Below, one piece after another: positions 35,101 through 43,600 of a stretch of 64,000 nt of DNA; position 1 is the stretch's first letter; every line of letters begins with the position of its first letter. The stretch is taken from assembly GCA_934045905.1 (NCBI GenBank), contig OW203762.1, forward strand, positions 55,887,411 to 55,951,410, given 5' to 3'. A model generated the notes under the pieces. The model ran no database searches. It worked only from the letters and a program-made list of their open reading frames with translations, and was not told the DNA's origin. Both the position numbers and the translations under genes were made by a program. The DNA comes from Leuctra nigra (taxonomy: Eukaryota; Arthropoda; Insecta; Plecoptera; Leuctridae).

Positions 35101-37694
35101 CCCAAAACGTTTAATTGCTATAATAATAATACCTAGTCATGAATCTTTAAAAACATGATTTTTCTTGTTTTGGGGAAGTGCTAGAATATAATATTTTTTT
35201 TATATAATATAATATATAATATATAAAATACTCATATTATGAGTCTTTTTGGCACCTCTGCCCTGAACTAAACAAAAAATAAAACCTTTGGGCCACTAGA
35301 GACAGATCTACATCTACAGATCAGATATAGATATTATATTATACTCTTTGTTGTTGTGGATGTTTTCGGAACCATCGGGTAGAAATTGTTCATCGGAACA
35401 GACCGTCACCACTGCCATGCTATTATACTCTTTATTGTGAAAATTTGAAGACAATCGCCCGGTAAAGCTGTGCTTCATTAAACATGGATTTCATCAAGTA
35501 TTGTAGACTCTTAATGATTACGTATTATTCGGTGGATGGAGCAAATGTGTGTGGATGAAGAGGGAGAGACAGACTTCTCCAAGCTGCCCATTCTCATGGA
35601 ATCAAGTCTGATTAATGATTATCTGTACCTCAGAGGTACAAGGGCGGAAGTCCATTCCAATGATTCTTCATGTGAGCTCATAAACCAGTATTTCTTGATT
35701 ACATCATTCGTTCCAAAATTGTGTAACGTAAAATCGAGAAAATGGACTTCCGTCCCTTTACCTCTTTGGTGCAGTTACTTACTATTATTATGGAACCTAA
35801 AACAAATGTGGGGCAACCTACCACCTACTGACCCAAAGCTAACTAGAATCTAGATATTTAAATGGCTCAAGATTCTATTTTTGTAGTATGTATTAGTATT
35901 TAGTATTAATTTACATAAAATATGTATGTAGGTATATGTGTGATGCATTTTTTAGTTGAAGTATGTATAGGTACCTAAAGAGGTAGGTATGTATTTATTT
36001 ATAGAATTTACTCATAGTCCTATTATTTTGTGTGTCTAAAGTTTGCCACTACATGTAAAGATTAAGCAGATTAATAAACTTGAATTGAAATTGAATTGAA
36101 CTTTAATATTAAATTAACATCTTACCTGGAATTATAAGAACGTAGTATTTAGAAATAATAGGTATCACGAGTGCTTATATTTAATTTTCATAATAACTTT
36201 AGAATGAGTTAAGATAATGAAGTAGGGTACAGACATGACAATGAGAGAAGTAAAGGGCACTTTTATGATTCTTCCTGATATATATCACGGAAAGTAGGTA
36301 TACATAATAATAATGTTTTATCTCCATGAATAAAACCCTGGACACGGTGAAATCGGCTGCTCAATATTAACTAATATTGAGCTCTCATTGGGTCCTTGCC
36401 TGTAGTTGACCGCAAAAAGTCTTGCCCTTTCACGAGGATTTGATAGTCCGAGTCGTGTTTTAAATGTTAAACAAACGTTCTAGATCAGGTCCTCGTGAAT
36501 AGGCCATTGCTGTAGTTAGGCAATAGTGAATTAGATTTACCTACTACATAGCAACTCCTTGGATATTACACACATATTTAATATGCCAATAAGAAATAGC
36601 ATTCTGCATAATTAAAAATTTGATATAAACTGTACAATTAAAATGTCTAGTGTTTATAGAGTGTATGCATGTGATTTGTAATTTTGATTCTTGTCCGCCA
36701 TGATGGATACCTCCAGCCTAGGCTCAAGCTTGACGAGAGCTTTATTATTTCTAAATACATAGTTTAAAAGCGATATCTTTAGGGCAACTGACAGTGATAA
36801 TTGGCATTAAACATACATGTAGGCAATTATTTAATTGATAATCCTCTTAAAATAGACGGTGGTCAGCATGGCCAGAGAAATTTGACACGTACCTGTTGGA
36901 AAAGATAATGTTGGAACCAATCAAAATCCATTATCAGTGATTGTATAGTCTAACCATTAAATATGAACACTAGGGATAGGATTTGAACACGAAAGCAGAC
37001 GTAAAAGAGTAGATAGGTACACAAATACTAAATTTAAAAACCTTTTTTTGGGGAATGTCATTGCGAAATTTAGGCGGTTAAGAAGGCCATGAGCTTTCTC
37101 GTGCATACCCCTTATATGCATATCTTGATGTACAGTTCGTTTTTCCTATGTTTGAACTCTCGCCAGATGGAGCCACAGTCAGTTGATCTGCTAGGCCGAG
37201 AAAGACTTCATTGCGCGCTTACCTTGCAGTGTTGTCTTTCTCGGCCGTACAGAACAACTGACGGTGGCTCCGTTTGTTGAGAGTTCAAACAAAGGAAAAA
37301 CGAACTGTATGTGCCATGCAAATGCGGTAAACTTTGTTGTTTAATGTTTCCTACACCCAAGTCCTCTGCTTTACACTAACTCATTAACAATGGCACTGTA
37401 CTCATCTCTGATGCCAAGGATTGTACATTGATGTGATCTCTTCAAGGGGAAAACATTGTCGGCGCCATTCTTGGTCCTGGAGGTCGCTCGCTGGTCGAGA
37501 TACAGAACCTGAGTGGTGCCAACATCCAGATCTCCAAGAAGGGCATGTTCGCCCCCGGAACCCGCAACCGCATCGTGTCCATCGCGGGCTCGCCCAACGC
37601 AATCAGCACCGCGCGGTACTTGATCGAGCAGAGGATCGCCGAGGAAGAGGCAAAGCGAGCGCGCCATCCTGCCCTCGGAGGCATCATGCAGTAA
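11750..37694 (+). CDS. ps (Nova): Nova/pasilla KH-domain RNA-binding splicing regulator (complete coding region, nine exons)
   Basis: Coding exons: 11750-11867, 16452-16709, 18381-18535, 19317-19470, 20209-20385, 22167-22315, 27144-27394, 32904-33085, 37447-37694. All phases agree and sum to 1692 nt, 563 aa. The N-terminus carries the family basic motif [19 protein letters not shown] (nuclear localisation type). KH1 has the GxxG loop GKGG at residues 98-101, KH2 has GKAG at 192-195, KH3 has GPGG at 491-494 and ends near the C-terminus. The linker between KH2 and KH3 is Ser/Gly/Asn-rich and low in complexity. Known family members are nuclear RNA-binding proteins that recognise YCAY clusters and control alternative splicing. 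The start is the ATG in acATGGCGG, the first that yields the conserved N-terminus. Introns are full of transposons while exons are clean. Very long 3' flank follows. Confidence 0.95.
12470..12692. mobile_element. TIR MITE, gatttcattgataat family, copy 1
   Basis: Terminal inverted repeats taggtacactcgacaattca and its complement at the right (tgaattgtcgagtgtaccta). The core gatggcatcatctgatgaag and gatttcattgataataacaa recurs at 9.5 kb, 16.9 kb (reversed) and 51 kb. No coding capacity. Confidence 0.72.
12720..13240 (+). mobile_element. Non-LTR retrotransposon 3' tail remnant
   Basis: A GC-rich, non-coding stretch ending gatataacctcgtcgttgac gtgccgttaaaac. The block from actcccccggatcggg to ccgttaaa recurs, diverged, at 28583-28710. 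Such tails look like LINE 3' ends, but no reverse transcriptase remains, so class is tentative. Confidence 0.4.
13776..14097. repeat. Inverted repeat pair, possible MITE
   Basis: aaagtttgttcacgttaagaata (shown with one spacer base difference) at the left is matched in inverse by attcttaacgtaaacaaact at 14074-14095. No target duplication was identified. Confidence 0.4.
14180..15009. mobile_element. hAT-like element with long G/C homopolymers
   Basis: Identical 8-bp duplications cataaatc (14172-14179 and 15010-15017). Ends cagaggcgccggaa and the complement caggggcgccggaa. Contains two poly-G runs near 14209 and 14332 and a poly-C run near 14945. Lies in Nova intron 1. Confidence 0.85.
15249..15760. 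mobile_element. hAT-like MITE rich in cgattaatcgat
   Basis: Identical duplications atctatat (15241-15248 and 15761-15768). Ends tagggatgttcacgatta and complement taggggtgttcaaagatta. Interior made of degenerate attaatcgatt palindromes at both ends. Confidence 0.85.
15931..16372. mobile_element. hAT-like MITE rich in accgatacc
   Basis: 8-bp flanks gttgtaag (15923-15930) and gttataag (16373-16380), 7 of 8 equal. Ends tagagatgggtcgatacc and complement tagagataccgatactcg. Ends about 80 bp before Nova exon 2. Confidence 0.75.
16452..16709 (+). CDS. ps (Nova): Nova exon 2, KH1
   Basis: Acceptor attggcag. Encodes [20 protein letters not shown], then [20 protein letters not shown] and [12 protein letters not shown]: the first half of KH1 with GKGG. 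Donor CCTG|gtgagt. Confidence 0.95.
16905..17145 (-). repeat. gatttcattgataat MITE family, reversed copy
   Basis: Shows the complement of the family core: gctggtcaggttccttggca, ttgttattatcaatgaaatc and cattggatgatgc. Ends unclear; followed by a poly-T run (about 17147-17177). Confidence 0.55.
17500..18281. mobile_element. hAT-like element rich in atcgatgtc
   Basis: Identical duplications ctattcac (17492-17499 and 18282-18289). Ends tagggttgggattcaa and complement tagggttgggacttga. Subterminal runs of the aatcgatgtca motif at both ends. Lies in Nova intron 2. Confidence 0.86.
18381..18535 (+). CDS. ps (Nova): Nova exon 3, end of KH1 and linker
   Basis: Acceptor aatccgcag; encodes [30 protein letters not shown] and a charged linker ending ERDKQ. 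Donor CAG|gtacta. The acceptor lies about 100 bp from the end of a hAT-like element. Confidence 0.95.
18536..19316 (+). other. Nova intron 3
   Basis: AT-rich with no element recognised. One of the few repeat-free introns of this gene in the window. Confidence 0.5.
19317..19470 (+). CDS. ps (Nova): Nova exon 4, KH2
   Basis: Encodes [40 protein letters not shown] and [12 protein letters not shown]. Strongly conserved KH2. Higher GC than surroundings. Acceptor cgactgcag, donor ATCG|gtcagt. Confidence 0.97.
20046..20200. repeat. 36-bp tandem repeat next to the Nova exon 5 acceptor
   Basis: About four units of tgtgatggcctctacgtgac aggtgtttgaatgcaa, the last diverged (gtgatatcctctacgtgac...), ending within 10 bp of the splice acceptor at 20208. 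Confidence 0.88.
20209..20385 (+). CDS. ps (Nova): Nova exon 5, KH2 end and start of spacer
   Basis: Acceptor gctttcag right after a 36-bp tandem repeat. Encodes [40 protein letters not shown] and [17 protein letters not shown]. Donor CATG|gtaagc. Confidence 0.94.
20829..21581. mobile_element. hAT-like element nested in the pogo-like element
   Basis: Identical duplications cctactac (20821-20828 and 21582-21589). Perfect 14-bp ends cagggccggtttta. Non-coding. Confidence 0.88.
21632..22031. mobile_element. TTAA-flanked fold-back MITE (piggyBac-type target)
   Basis: Flanked by TTAA (21628-21631 and 22032-22035). Almost the whole 400 bp is one hairpin: left arm gaggcaaacggaagcgaacg matched by cgttcgcttccgtttgcctc at the right, arms nearly 200 bp. 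Nested in the pogo-like element. Confidence 0.82.
22167..22315 (+). CDS. ps (Nova): Nova exon 6, spacer
   Basis: Acceptor ggtttctgtag, only about 50 bp after a pogo-like element ends at 22115. Encodes [40 protein letters not shown] and TGQLLEHIK. Donor AAG|gtacct. Confidence 0.9.
22316..23700 (+). other. Nova intron 6, first part
   Basis: AT-rich. At 22515 a Helitron-like terminus (ctaggaaaatgctcagtgta) is seen without its other end. No other element recognised up to the LINE. Confidence 0.5.
22515..22560 (-). mobile_element. Helitron-like repeat terminus, copy G
   Basis: ctaggaaaatgctcagtgta followed by acgcgt: same terminus as the copies at 7922, 54571 and 63059. On the - strand it ends CTAG before T. 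Confidence 0.5.
23715..26595 (+). mobile_element. Non-LTR retrotransposon (RTE-like), 5'-truncated, in Nova intron 6
   Basis: A stop-free frame (23626-26526; the true start is lost) encodes the C-terminal part of an apurinic-type endonuclease (GDFNAKVG near residue 121, SDHRLL), reverse transcriptase motifs ([46 protein letters not shown] at about residue 684) and a C-terminal [10 protein letters not shown] motif. The 3' end is a short gattattattat run. It copies RNA into DNA at a nicked target. Same sense as Nova. Because the frame is intact it is probably a recent insertion. Clade (RTE-like) is judged from motif style only. A short ttataaac match at both ends is a weak target-duplication candidate. 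Confidence 0.9.
26600..27143 (+). other. Nova intron 6, last part
   Basis: AT-rich. A block near 26830-26885 (cgcgaccctacttccaacta) looks like the tail of an unrecognised repeat. Nothing else supported. Confidence 0.4.
27144..27394 (+). CDS. ps (Nova): Nova exon 7, spacer
   Basis: Acceptor ttttctcttag; encodes [40 protein letters not shown] and a Gly/Pro/Ser-rich tail. Donor ATAG|gtgacg, phase 2. Exon is GC-rich. Confidence 0.93.
27850..28773 (+). mobile_element. Helitron-like dispersed repeat, copy B, interrupted
   Basis: Starts ttgagcgagcgactac and carries complements of family blocks (ggcacggacctctgtttttg, tgagctgaaattttgcacac, ttacgaccaacatt). Ends tgcactgagcattttccag before T. The middle is occupied by other repeats (about 28330-28730). 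Confidence 0.5.
28583..28725 (+). mobile_element. LINE 3' tail remnant, second copy
   Basis: Shares actcccccagatcgggcccg, caacaaagtta and atataacctcgtcgttgacg with 13089-13212. Inserted in the Helitron-like copy B. Confidence 0.42.
29018..32889. mobile_element. pogo/Tigger-like element split by a LINE insertion
   Basis: TA flanks at 29016-29017 and 32890-32891. Ends cagtaaaacctccttaaatc and complement cagtaaaacctcgttaagtc. Both halves contain tcgaa-rich subterminal blocks. A LINE (about 29810-32650) interrupts it. No transposase frame. Its right end is 14 bp from Nova exon 8. Confidence 0.78.
29810..32650 (-). mobile_element. Non-LTR retrotransposon (CR1/Jockey-like group), 5'-truncated
   Basis: Opposite to Nova. 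Open frame 32573-30099 (824 codons), which continues in frame upstream to about 32645 ([19 protein letters not shown]), so the original start is lost. Shows the end of the endonuclease ([14 protein letters not shown]), reverse transcriptase motifs ([52 protein letters not shown] at about residue 538) and a C-terminal HWLKMEARR stretch. The 3' end is (ATT)n at 29810-29826. Frame intact, hence fairly young. It sits inside the pogo-like element. Confidence 0.88.
32904..33085 (+). CDS. ps (Nova): Nova exon 8, spacer
   Basis: Acceptor ttgttgtttcag, of which only these 12 bases plus the TA target site separate the exon from the end of a transposon. Encodes [40 protein letters not shown] and [10 protein letters not shown]. 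Donor ATAG|gtaaat. Confidence 0.92.
33332..33654. mobile_element. TIR element, hAT-like ends
   Basis: Ends tagggtcagcgtcccagttc and complement tagggtcagtgtcccagttc. Flanking 8-mers do not match, so a duplication is not confirmed. Nova intron 8. Confidence 0.62.
33778..33929. mobile_element. PIF/Harbinger-like MITE
   Basis: Flanked by TTA (33775-33777 and 33930-33932). Ends aggccgatgcacaattgacg perfectly inverted, arms about 35 bp. Length 152 bp. Confidence 0.72.
34044..34670. mobile_element. hAT-like element rich in ttccggaca
   Basis: Identical duplications gttgcatg (34036-34043 and 34671-34678). Ends tagggttgccaact. Subterminal repeats of attccggac at both ends. Confidence 0.87.
34869..35118. 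mobile_element. Fold-back MITE flanked by TATA
   Basis: Arms begin gcaattaaacgttttgggat and end with its complement. Arms about 75-80 bp around an AT-rich loop that itself contains ttacactttt runs. TATA on both sides suggests a TA target. Confidence 0.68.
35632..35769. repeat. Short inverted-repeat element
   Basis: agaggtacaagggcggaagt at the left, complement of aatggacttccgtccctttacctc at the right. No clear duplication. Confidence 0.5.
37133..37307. mobile_element. TA-flanked (mariner-type) fold-back MITE before the last Nova exon
   Basis: TA at 37131-37132 and 37308-37309. Ends cagttcgtttttcctatgtt and complement cagttcgtttttcctttgtt. Arms about 75 bp. It ends about 140 bp before the exon 9 acceptor. 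Confidence 0.75.
37447..37694 (+). CDS. ps (Nova): Nova exon 9, KH3 and stop codon
   Basis: Acceptor ctcttcaag; encodes [60 protein letters not shown] and a tail ending GGIMQ. Stop TAA 37692-37694. The KH3 domain and its position at the C-terminus match Nova proteins. Confidence 0.97.
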
Positions 37695-40600
37695 GCCGTC
37701 TCGGATAAACCAGTCTCTGCGGCCAGACCGGGTGGTTACAACTCGGGGACTTCATTGGTATAAGAATCACTGGATCAAGTAGACAGTATTCCTCTCTATT
37801 TTGTAAGAGAAATATTGTACCTTAATGCCCTAGCCTAAATATAACATTTTAATTAAGTACCTACCTTATTCCAAGATTACTCTAATCCAGTACTTGAGTA
37901 GGCGTAAACCTAATTATTTTTAATTGAATTAATAATTCCTCTTACAAAATCAAGATTAACTGTTTTCAACATGACAACGGTTGTGAAGTTTGGAGGAAAA
38001 ATACTCAGGATGAGCTGCAATTTTAAGTATTCAAATCATGGGCAATGCAACACAACTTATTTCTTCTCACAAGTTGCGAGAAGAATGTTGGCTTGAAATC
38101 TCCCAGGATTGAGATTGTGTTTCTACTCTACAATCACCACTTATACTCCTGAATAGATCAATGTGTCTTCACATATTAATGAGTACCTAATTAATTACTA
38201 ATTATCATCAAAACAATCACAACTCTTATTCCAGTTACAGTTTCATTACCTCATTACCTGGTTGAACCTATATTGTTAGTACAAACAAACTAAATATTTT
38301 ATAGTACCTCATAATTGGTAATGGAAACTAGTAATTGCTGCAAAGCAATGAAGTCTCTCGTTGTAGTCACTTGGATTGGACCGGTATGTTTGGGTGCAGT
38401 TGTCTAAATGCAGTGGTATTGCTTGAAGAAGGTACTGCATTGGTTGTTGCCAAGCAACGGACGTGCCTGCTTCCAGCATCCACGAGCCTGTTATTGAGTG
38501 AATACATGGATTTAGCCTACTGGGACACCCTAATGTTTCAAAGGAGATGGCTTGCCATGTAGGTACCAGTTTTGTTTCGTTTCATTTTATTCTTTAGGGG
38601 TTACATTAAGAAAGTTGATTTAAATCCGCTCCAGGAATGGCTGTAACGAGATCATATTATTTTACGAATTGTTTTTAGGATTGTATTTGAAGAGCGGAGT
38701 TTCGGCAGTTATCTGTCATTCACTTGGTCCACCAGCAAGTGAAACTTTTGCACTACCTACTTCCATTTTGTAGCAGATTGTCTAAATAAATACTGAATTA
38801 GTGATGGAGTAGGCGAGGTTGTAACTTTTGAACAGAAGATCCTGCCGACGTACATTCACTTTTAACTGTTGTTAGCATGTGTAGGTATGTTAAATGTTGG
38901 TCTCTGTGGATAATCGGTCTTCTGTTGGAGATGTTTCAACCTATTAGTATATCGTGTCTTAAATTACATAACAATCTTCTCTTAGCAAAACAAATCTGCA
39001 TTGATCAAATTTTCTACATTTTACATAATTAAACTTGACCTGTTCATGTCTTCTTCGTCTGTCATTTGCATACTTACTTACTAATTTAAACTTTCAAGTT
39101 ATACATTATTTGGGTACCTAATAATAAAAGTATGCAGTATGCAATTATAAATTAATGTGTTTATTATCAAATTAGGTTTTAAAGTTTGTAGTGCATAAGA
39201 CCAATGCATTTTATGGTAACCTCTTTACCTATTTGACTGGGAAGATATGAACTTGTTTCTCTTTTCTTCCCACTTGTCTCGCTCTTATACACTCTTTTCC
39301 ATCGTCTCTTCAGATCATTTGTTATAGCAAAGACATGACATTATTATTCATCAGTCGCTCGTATGTAAATATGGACAATGCATCAATCAATCACTATTGT
39401 TGTTAAATTCCAAAATATTACATAATGTTGTTATATACATAGTTGCGTCATCATTGTATGTATACTTAGTGTCGCCGGTGCCATCTCATTAGTTCCGATT
39501 TCGGTAATTAATATAATATCGATCCCGTCATTTGATGTTTTAGGATTCATCAGTTAGTTCATTCGTCTTCTTACCTTACCTTACCTTAAAGCTACTAAAA
39601 GCTGCTATGCATACATTTTTCCTACATAGATTGTTAATGTTTAGGAAAGAGGAGTAAGGAAGTTGCCTTGTTGTTTGACAAACAACATATTGTTGTTGTT
39701 GATGTTGTTGTTAGTCAGCTGTGATAAACAAAACTACTTGTTTGTTTGTTGTTGTTTCACACACTAAATGTCCACAGTAGAATAGCATCAGGGTTATAAA
39801 TAAAGAATATGAAATATTTGCTGGGAGAGGTGGGGAGGGAGGGGGGTCTGGATACCCCTATTATTTTACTGCAGCACTGATACAATTACGTCAAGTACAA
39901 ATTACACATGCACTCAAGGTAAACGTAGTAATTTAATGTATTGATACTTGATACTAACTAGTTAGTAAGAGAGTCTATTGATTTAAAGCCACGAGGCGTC
40001 CAATTGGTTATGTACTTAAACTTATGCACTTTTCTCTTACAACATTAATTAAATGAACTGCTCCTTGGCATTGTTCATTCTATTGTGGAAAATACTTCTG
40101 AAGTTAGACTACCTACGTTTTTCTCCGTTCATCTGGTAGGTACCTCGGTAACTTCTCTAAAATATTGTACAACTACCTACACGGTGACGTTTAAATTTTT
40201 TAAATTCAAATATGGTCATTGATTGGAAAACAATTCTTCCGTTGTATGTGTGATGACTTATTATGATTGATGATCATTTGTGGCCAATAGTGCTCTGGCG
40301 CCTGATTCTATAATTCACTTTCCATTGCTGACGGAATTGCAATCCGTAGGCTATAAAGCATGGCAAAATCTCGTTAGTCATTGCTAGTGGATTTGCTTAA
40401 CGCTTTGCAGTTACAGAATCGGGTCTCTGATGTCTTTTGTTTTTGTTTCGCTTTGGAAGTTCACAGAGCCTATCATCTTTTATAAGTGCATTATTGTAGG
40501 TAGGTAGGTATTATCAATTTGTAAAATATATTTAAACTCACTTGGTCAGCCAAACTTCATGTTGTAACGATGCATTTTTCTTAATACGAATAGAAATTTG

Positions 40601-43600
40601 GGCAGACATTCTGTAATTTTTTAACATCAACTGCAAGTCCATCCTGGTAAGATTAGGAGGTCAATTCTTGAAAAATGTCTTCTATATTCTTGTAACCTCT
40701 TGTAATTCTTGAAACTGAGTAAGTACGTTTTTATTGCATAAAATAAAAGTTGAAGGCTAAGGTGTTGTCAACTTTTTCAAGATTTAAACAATGCAAAGGT
40801 GAACGGTTTCAAAATATGAAAGCTCAAGAATTGGCTTCCTGACAGCTCGCGTAGGTAATAGCATTATTTACAACTAAGCCCTCAAGTGACGCAACAATTA
40901 TCAAAACTTTGGACAAACAATGCTAAAAAATTAAAAATAGCCAATCGAGTTATAAATGCAATGCATACCTAATAGGTATCCAAATTTCCACTGAGCCTTG
41001 GGTTTATGAACACTGGACTGTATTTGGTCACAATCCATTTTAGGTGTTTGTTAATGAACAGGCCCCATCAGCCAGGAAAATTACTAGTCTTTCTTTGTTC
41101 ATGGGGATTTTCCAATGGCAGGATTTTCTGAGGACAGTGTACTTGCATTAGGAATAAACATGCAAATCACAATTCAATGGTAAATAATGTTTGTTTATAC
41201 TGTATTTCCAGGGGATGCATTCTCACTTTTGAGGTGAGCTTTGGTTTAATATTTGGCCTACTGATTTTATAAATATATTTTAACTTTTTGCCAATTGGCA
41301 TCAGTTTTTTAGTATTGGGTCCGCCAATGTACCTTTGGAATGTTAAGGTGAGAAATGTATTAATTTATATTTCAATGGTTTAGTTCAGATCATTGTCAAT
41401 ATTGCCAGAAAAGTGTAGCACAAAAATGGAACTGGATGAGACCAAGACCTAAGGTGTCCATATTCAAATAGATGATTTGTTTAGGAAATTGCTTCAAAAT
41501 CTTATATTATATTCATGTTAAATGTAGGTTTAAGGATTTATACAGGAAATGTACATATACTTCTATTCTGGACACTTCCGAAAAACTACGGTCATTGCCA
41601 TTGGATTACAACTTTGTATATAGGTATTTTTTTCATGTAATTCCATCCTCAAACCTCATCTCAAGCGTTGGGTACACTTACTTCACTTGTGGTCTTCCCA
41701 TGTAGCTATATAAATATTATTTAGAACTAGGAAAATGTTCCAAAACAATTAAAATTTATCTCAAATTTACAATGGGCTGGACAATTACAGTTGCGAGTGC
41801 AAACTACAAATCCAATGCTCAGTACGTTTGAACCTACTAGATCTACATTAAATCTAATTTAATTTATTAAATGTGCAGTTAATATTTTACGTAATCGCTG
41901 GTTCTCCTTCAAAGCTGACATATCTTCATTTTAACTCCGTAACAGTTACTAATGTACCTTATCAATCGCTAATCATTATGTGATTATAAAATAGGTTTAC
42001 CTCGAATAACCGGAGATGACATTGACAACTTGATTGAAAAGAATCTAAAACAAAAAATATGCCTGGAGCACTGTATTTTGGAATTCATAAAATAAATAAT
42101 ATGTAGGTATAAAGTTTGTAGTGCATATTAGTTGAGATAAATACTAAATATAGCATTGCCCATCGATATTATATAGTCTATGGTTATACAAGGACTTGTT
42201 ATCTTAACATGCAAATTATTATACTATAGTAATTTTTACATAATGTTGAAAATTGGTAGGTAATCTCGTGCTAAAGCGATTGTCTAGTTCTGTTCAGGCT
42301 GCATTGTTCAAAAAAAATCATCGGTTCATTTTTCATTCTCAATTGGTCTGCATGCATTTTACTGTGGATATTTTTTCCATATACTTTCTATTACAGTAGT
42401 ATATATAATATGATGTTAGTTTTTAGCTGTCTGGAACTAAAATGGCGTCCATTTTGCATTGACTGAGCACGGCAGGGTTTTGTCATCCATCAAGCATGTA
42501 TAAATAACATAGATTCGCTCATTGGATAAAATTGTGATAAAATATCATTGTAAATTCACCTTTCATTAATATTGGTAGATGTTACCATTGCATCTTGCCA
42601 TCCAACTTTTGTTTCTATAGTACCTTTCAGTTTGTGGCATTTATGACATGTCTCAAATGTGACAAAATGTGATTCATGTCACATTTAAAATGTTAACTGT
42701 TTTTAATTTTGGCACTTAGTATGGTTTTTTGTTGATTTACATCAACTTATTTGTTGTTGATACATTAAGCCAATGTGTTGAGAATTTTACCTACTGTTAA
42801 GGTTGTTAATATACTGGAGATGTGGATTGGTATGTGGTCGCTCATACTACGTTGCGAGATTGTTTGTGCTCTACTCTTTATTGTAATGTAGAAAATACAA
42901 AGGTAATATATATAAATAGGTCTTAGATATATTACTCAAGCATTCATTAAATTCATACACAGTTCTCAAATACTAGACACTATGTAGATAGTTTATTCGG
43001 TGCCATTGCAGCACAGCAGCCTTATTCATGAAGCTCTACTTAAATTCATTGTGCAATGTCGAGGAATTGTTTATTTTTTCAACAAGTGTTCAAACCTCTT
43101 CTTTCAGTTACCGATATTTTGCTTTCTATGACAAGTCTTCTTTAACATTTCTATAAAGGAATTTTTTGCAGTGCATTTTTATTTCAGCAGATTGGGCAAG
43201 TCAGTCATTTTGTTCCTTCTTATTCTAGTAGGTAAAAGAGAATGTGGTAAAATGAGGGATGGGTTGTTCTAAGAATTATAGTACCTAATACTATCACGAA
43301 GGATGTTACAAATGTCTAAATTGCTTTTATGTGTTCTATACCAACTAAATTTCTTTTAATATTTATATATGGTTGTTGACTTTTTATTATTTAAATTCTA
43401 TATTCTGATTTATTATTAGCAGTGGTCGGTTTGGAAGGATCATGCGTGACGTGACTCATTCAAATGCTTTTTATTCATTTGCATTAGCATGTTATAACCT
43501 ATGTAAAGTACCATTAGTAGTATTATCACTGTGGTTCATTTCGTATCAATAAATCCATGCTGTTGCAAATAATATACCTACACAACTCATGAAATCATTA

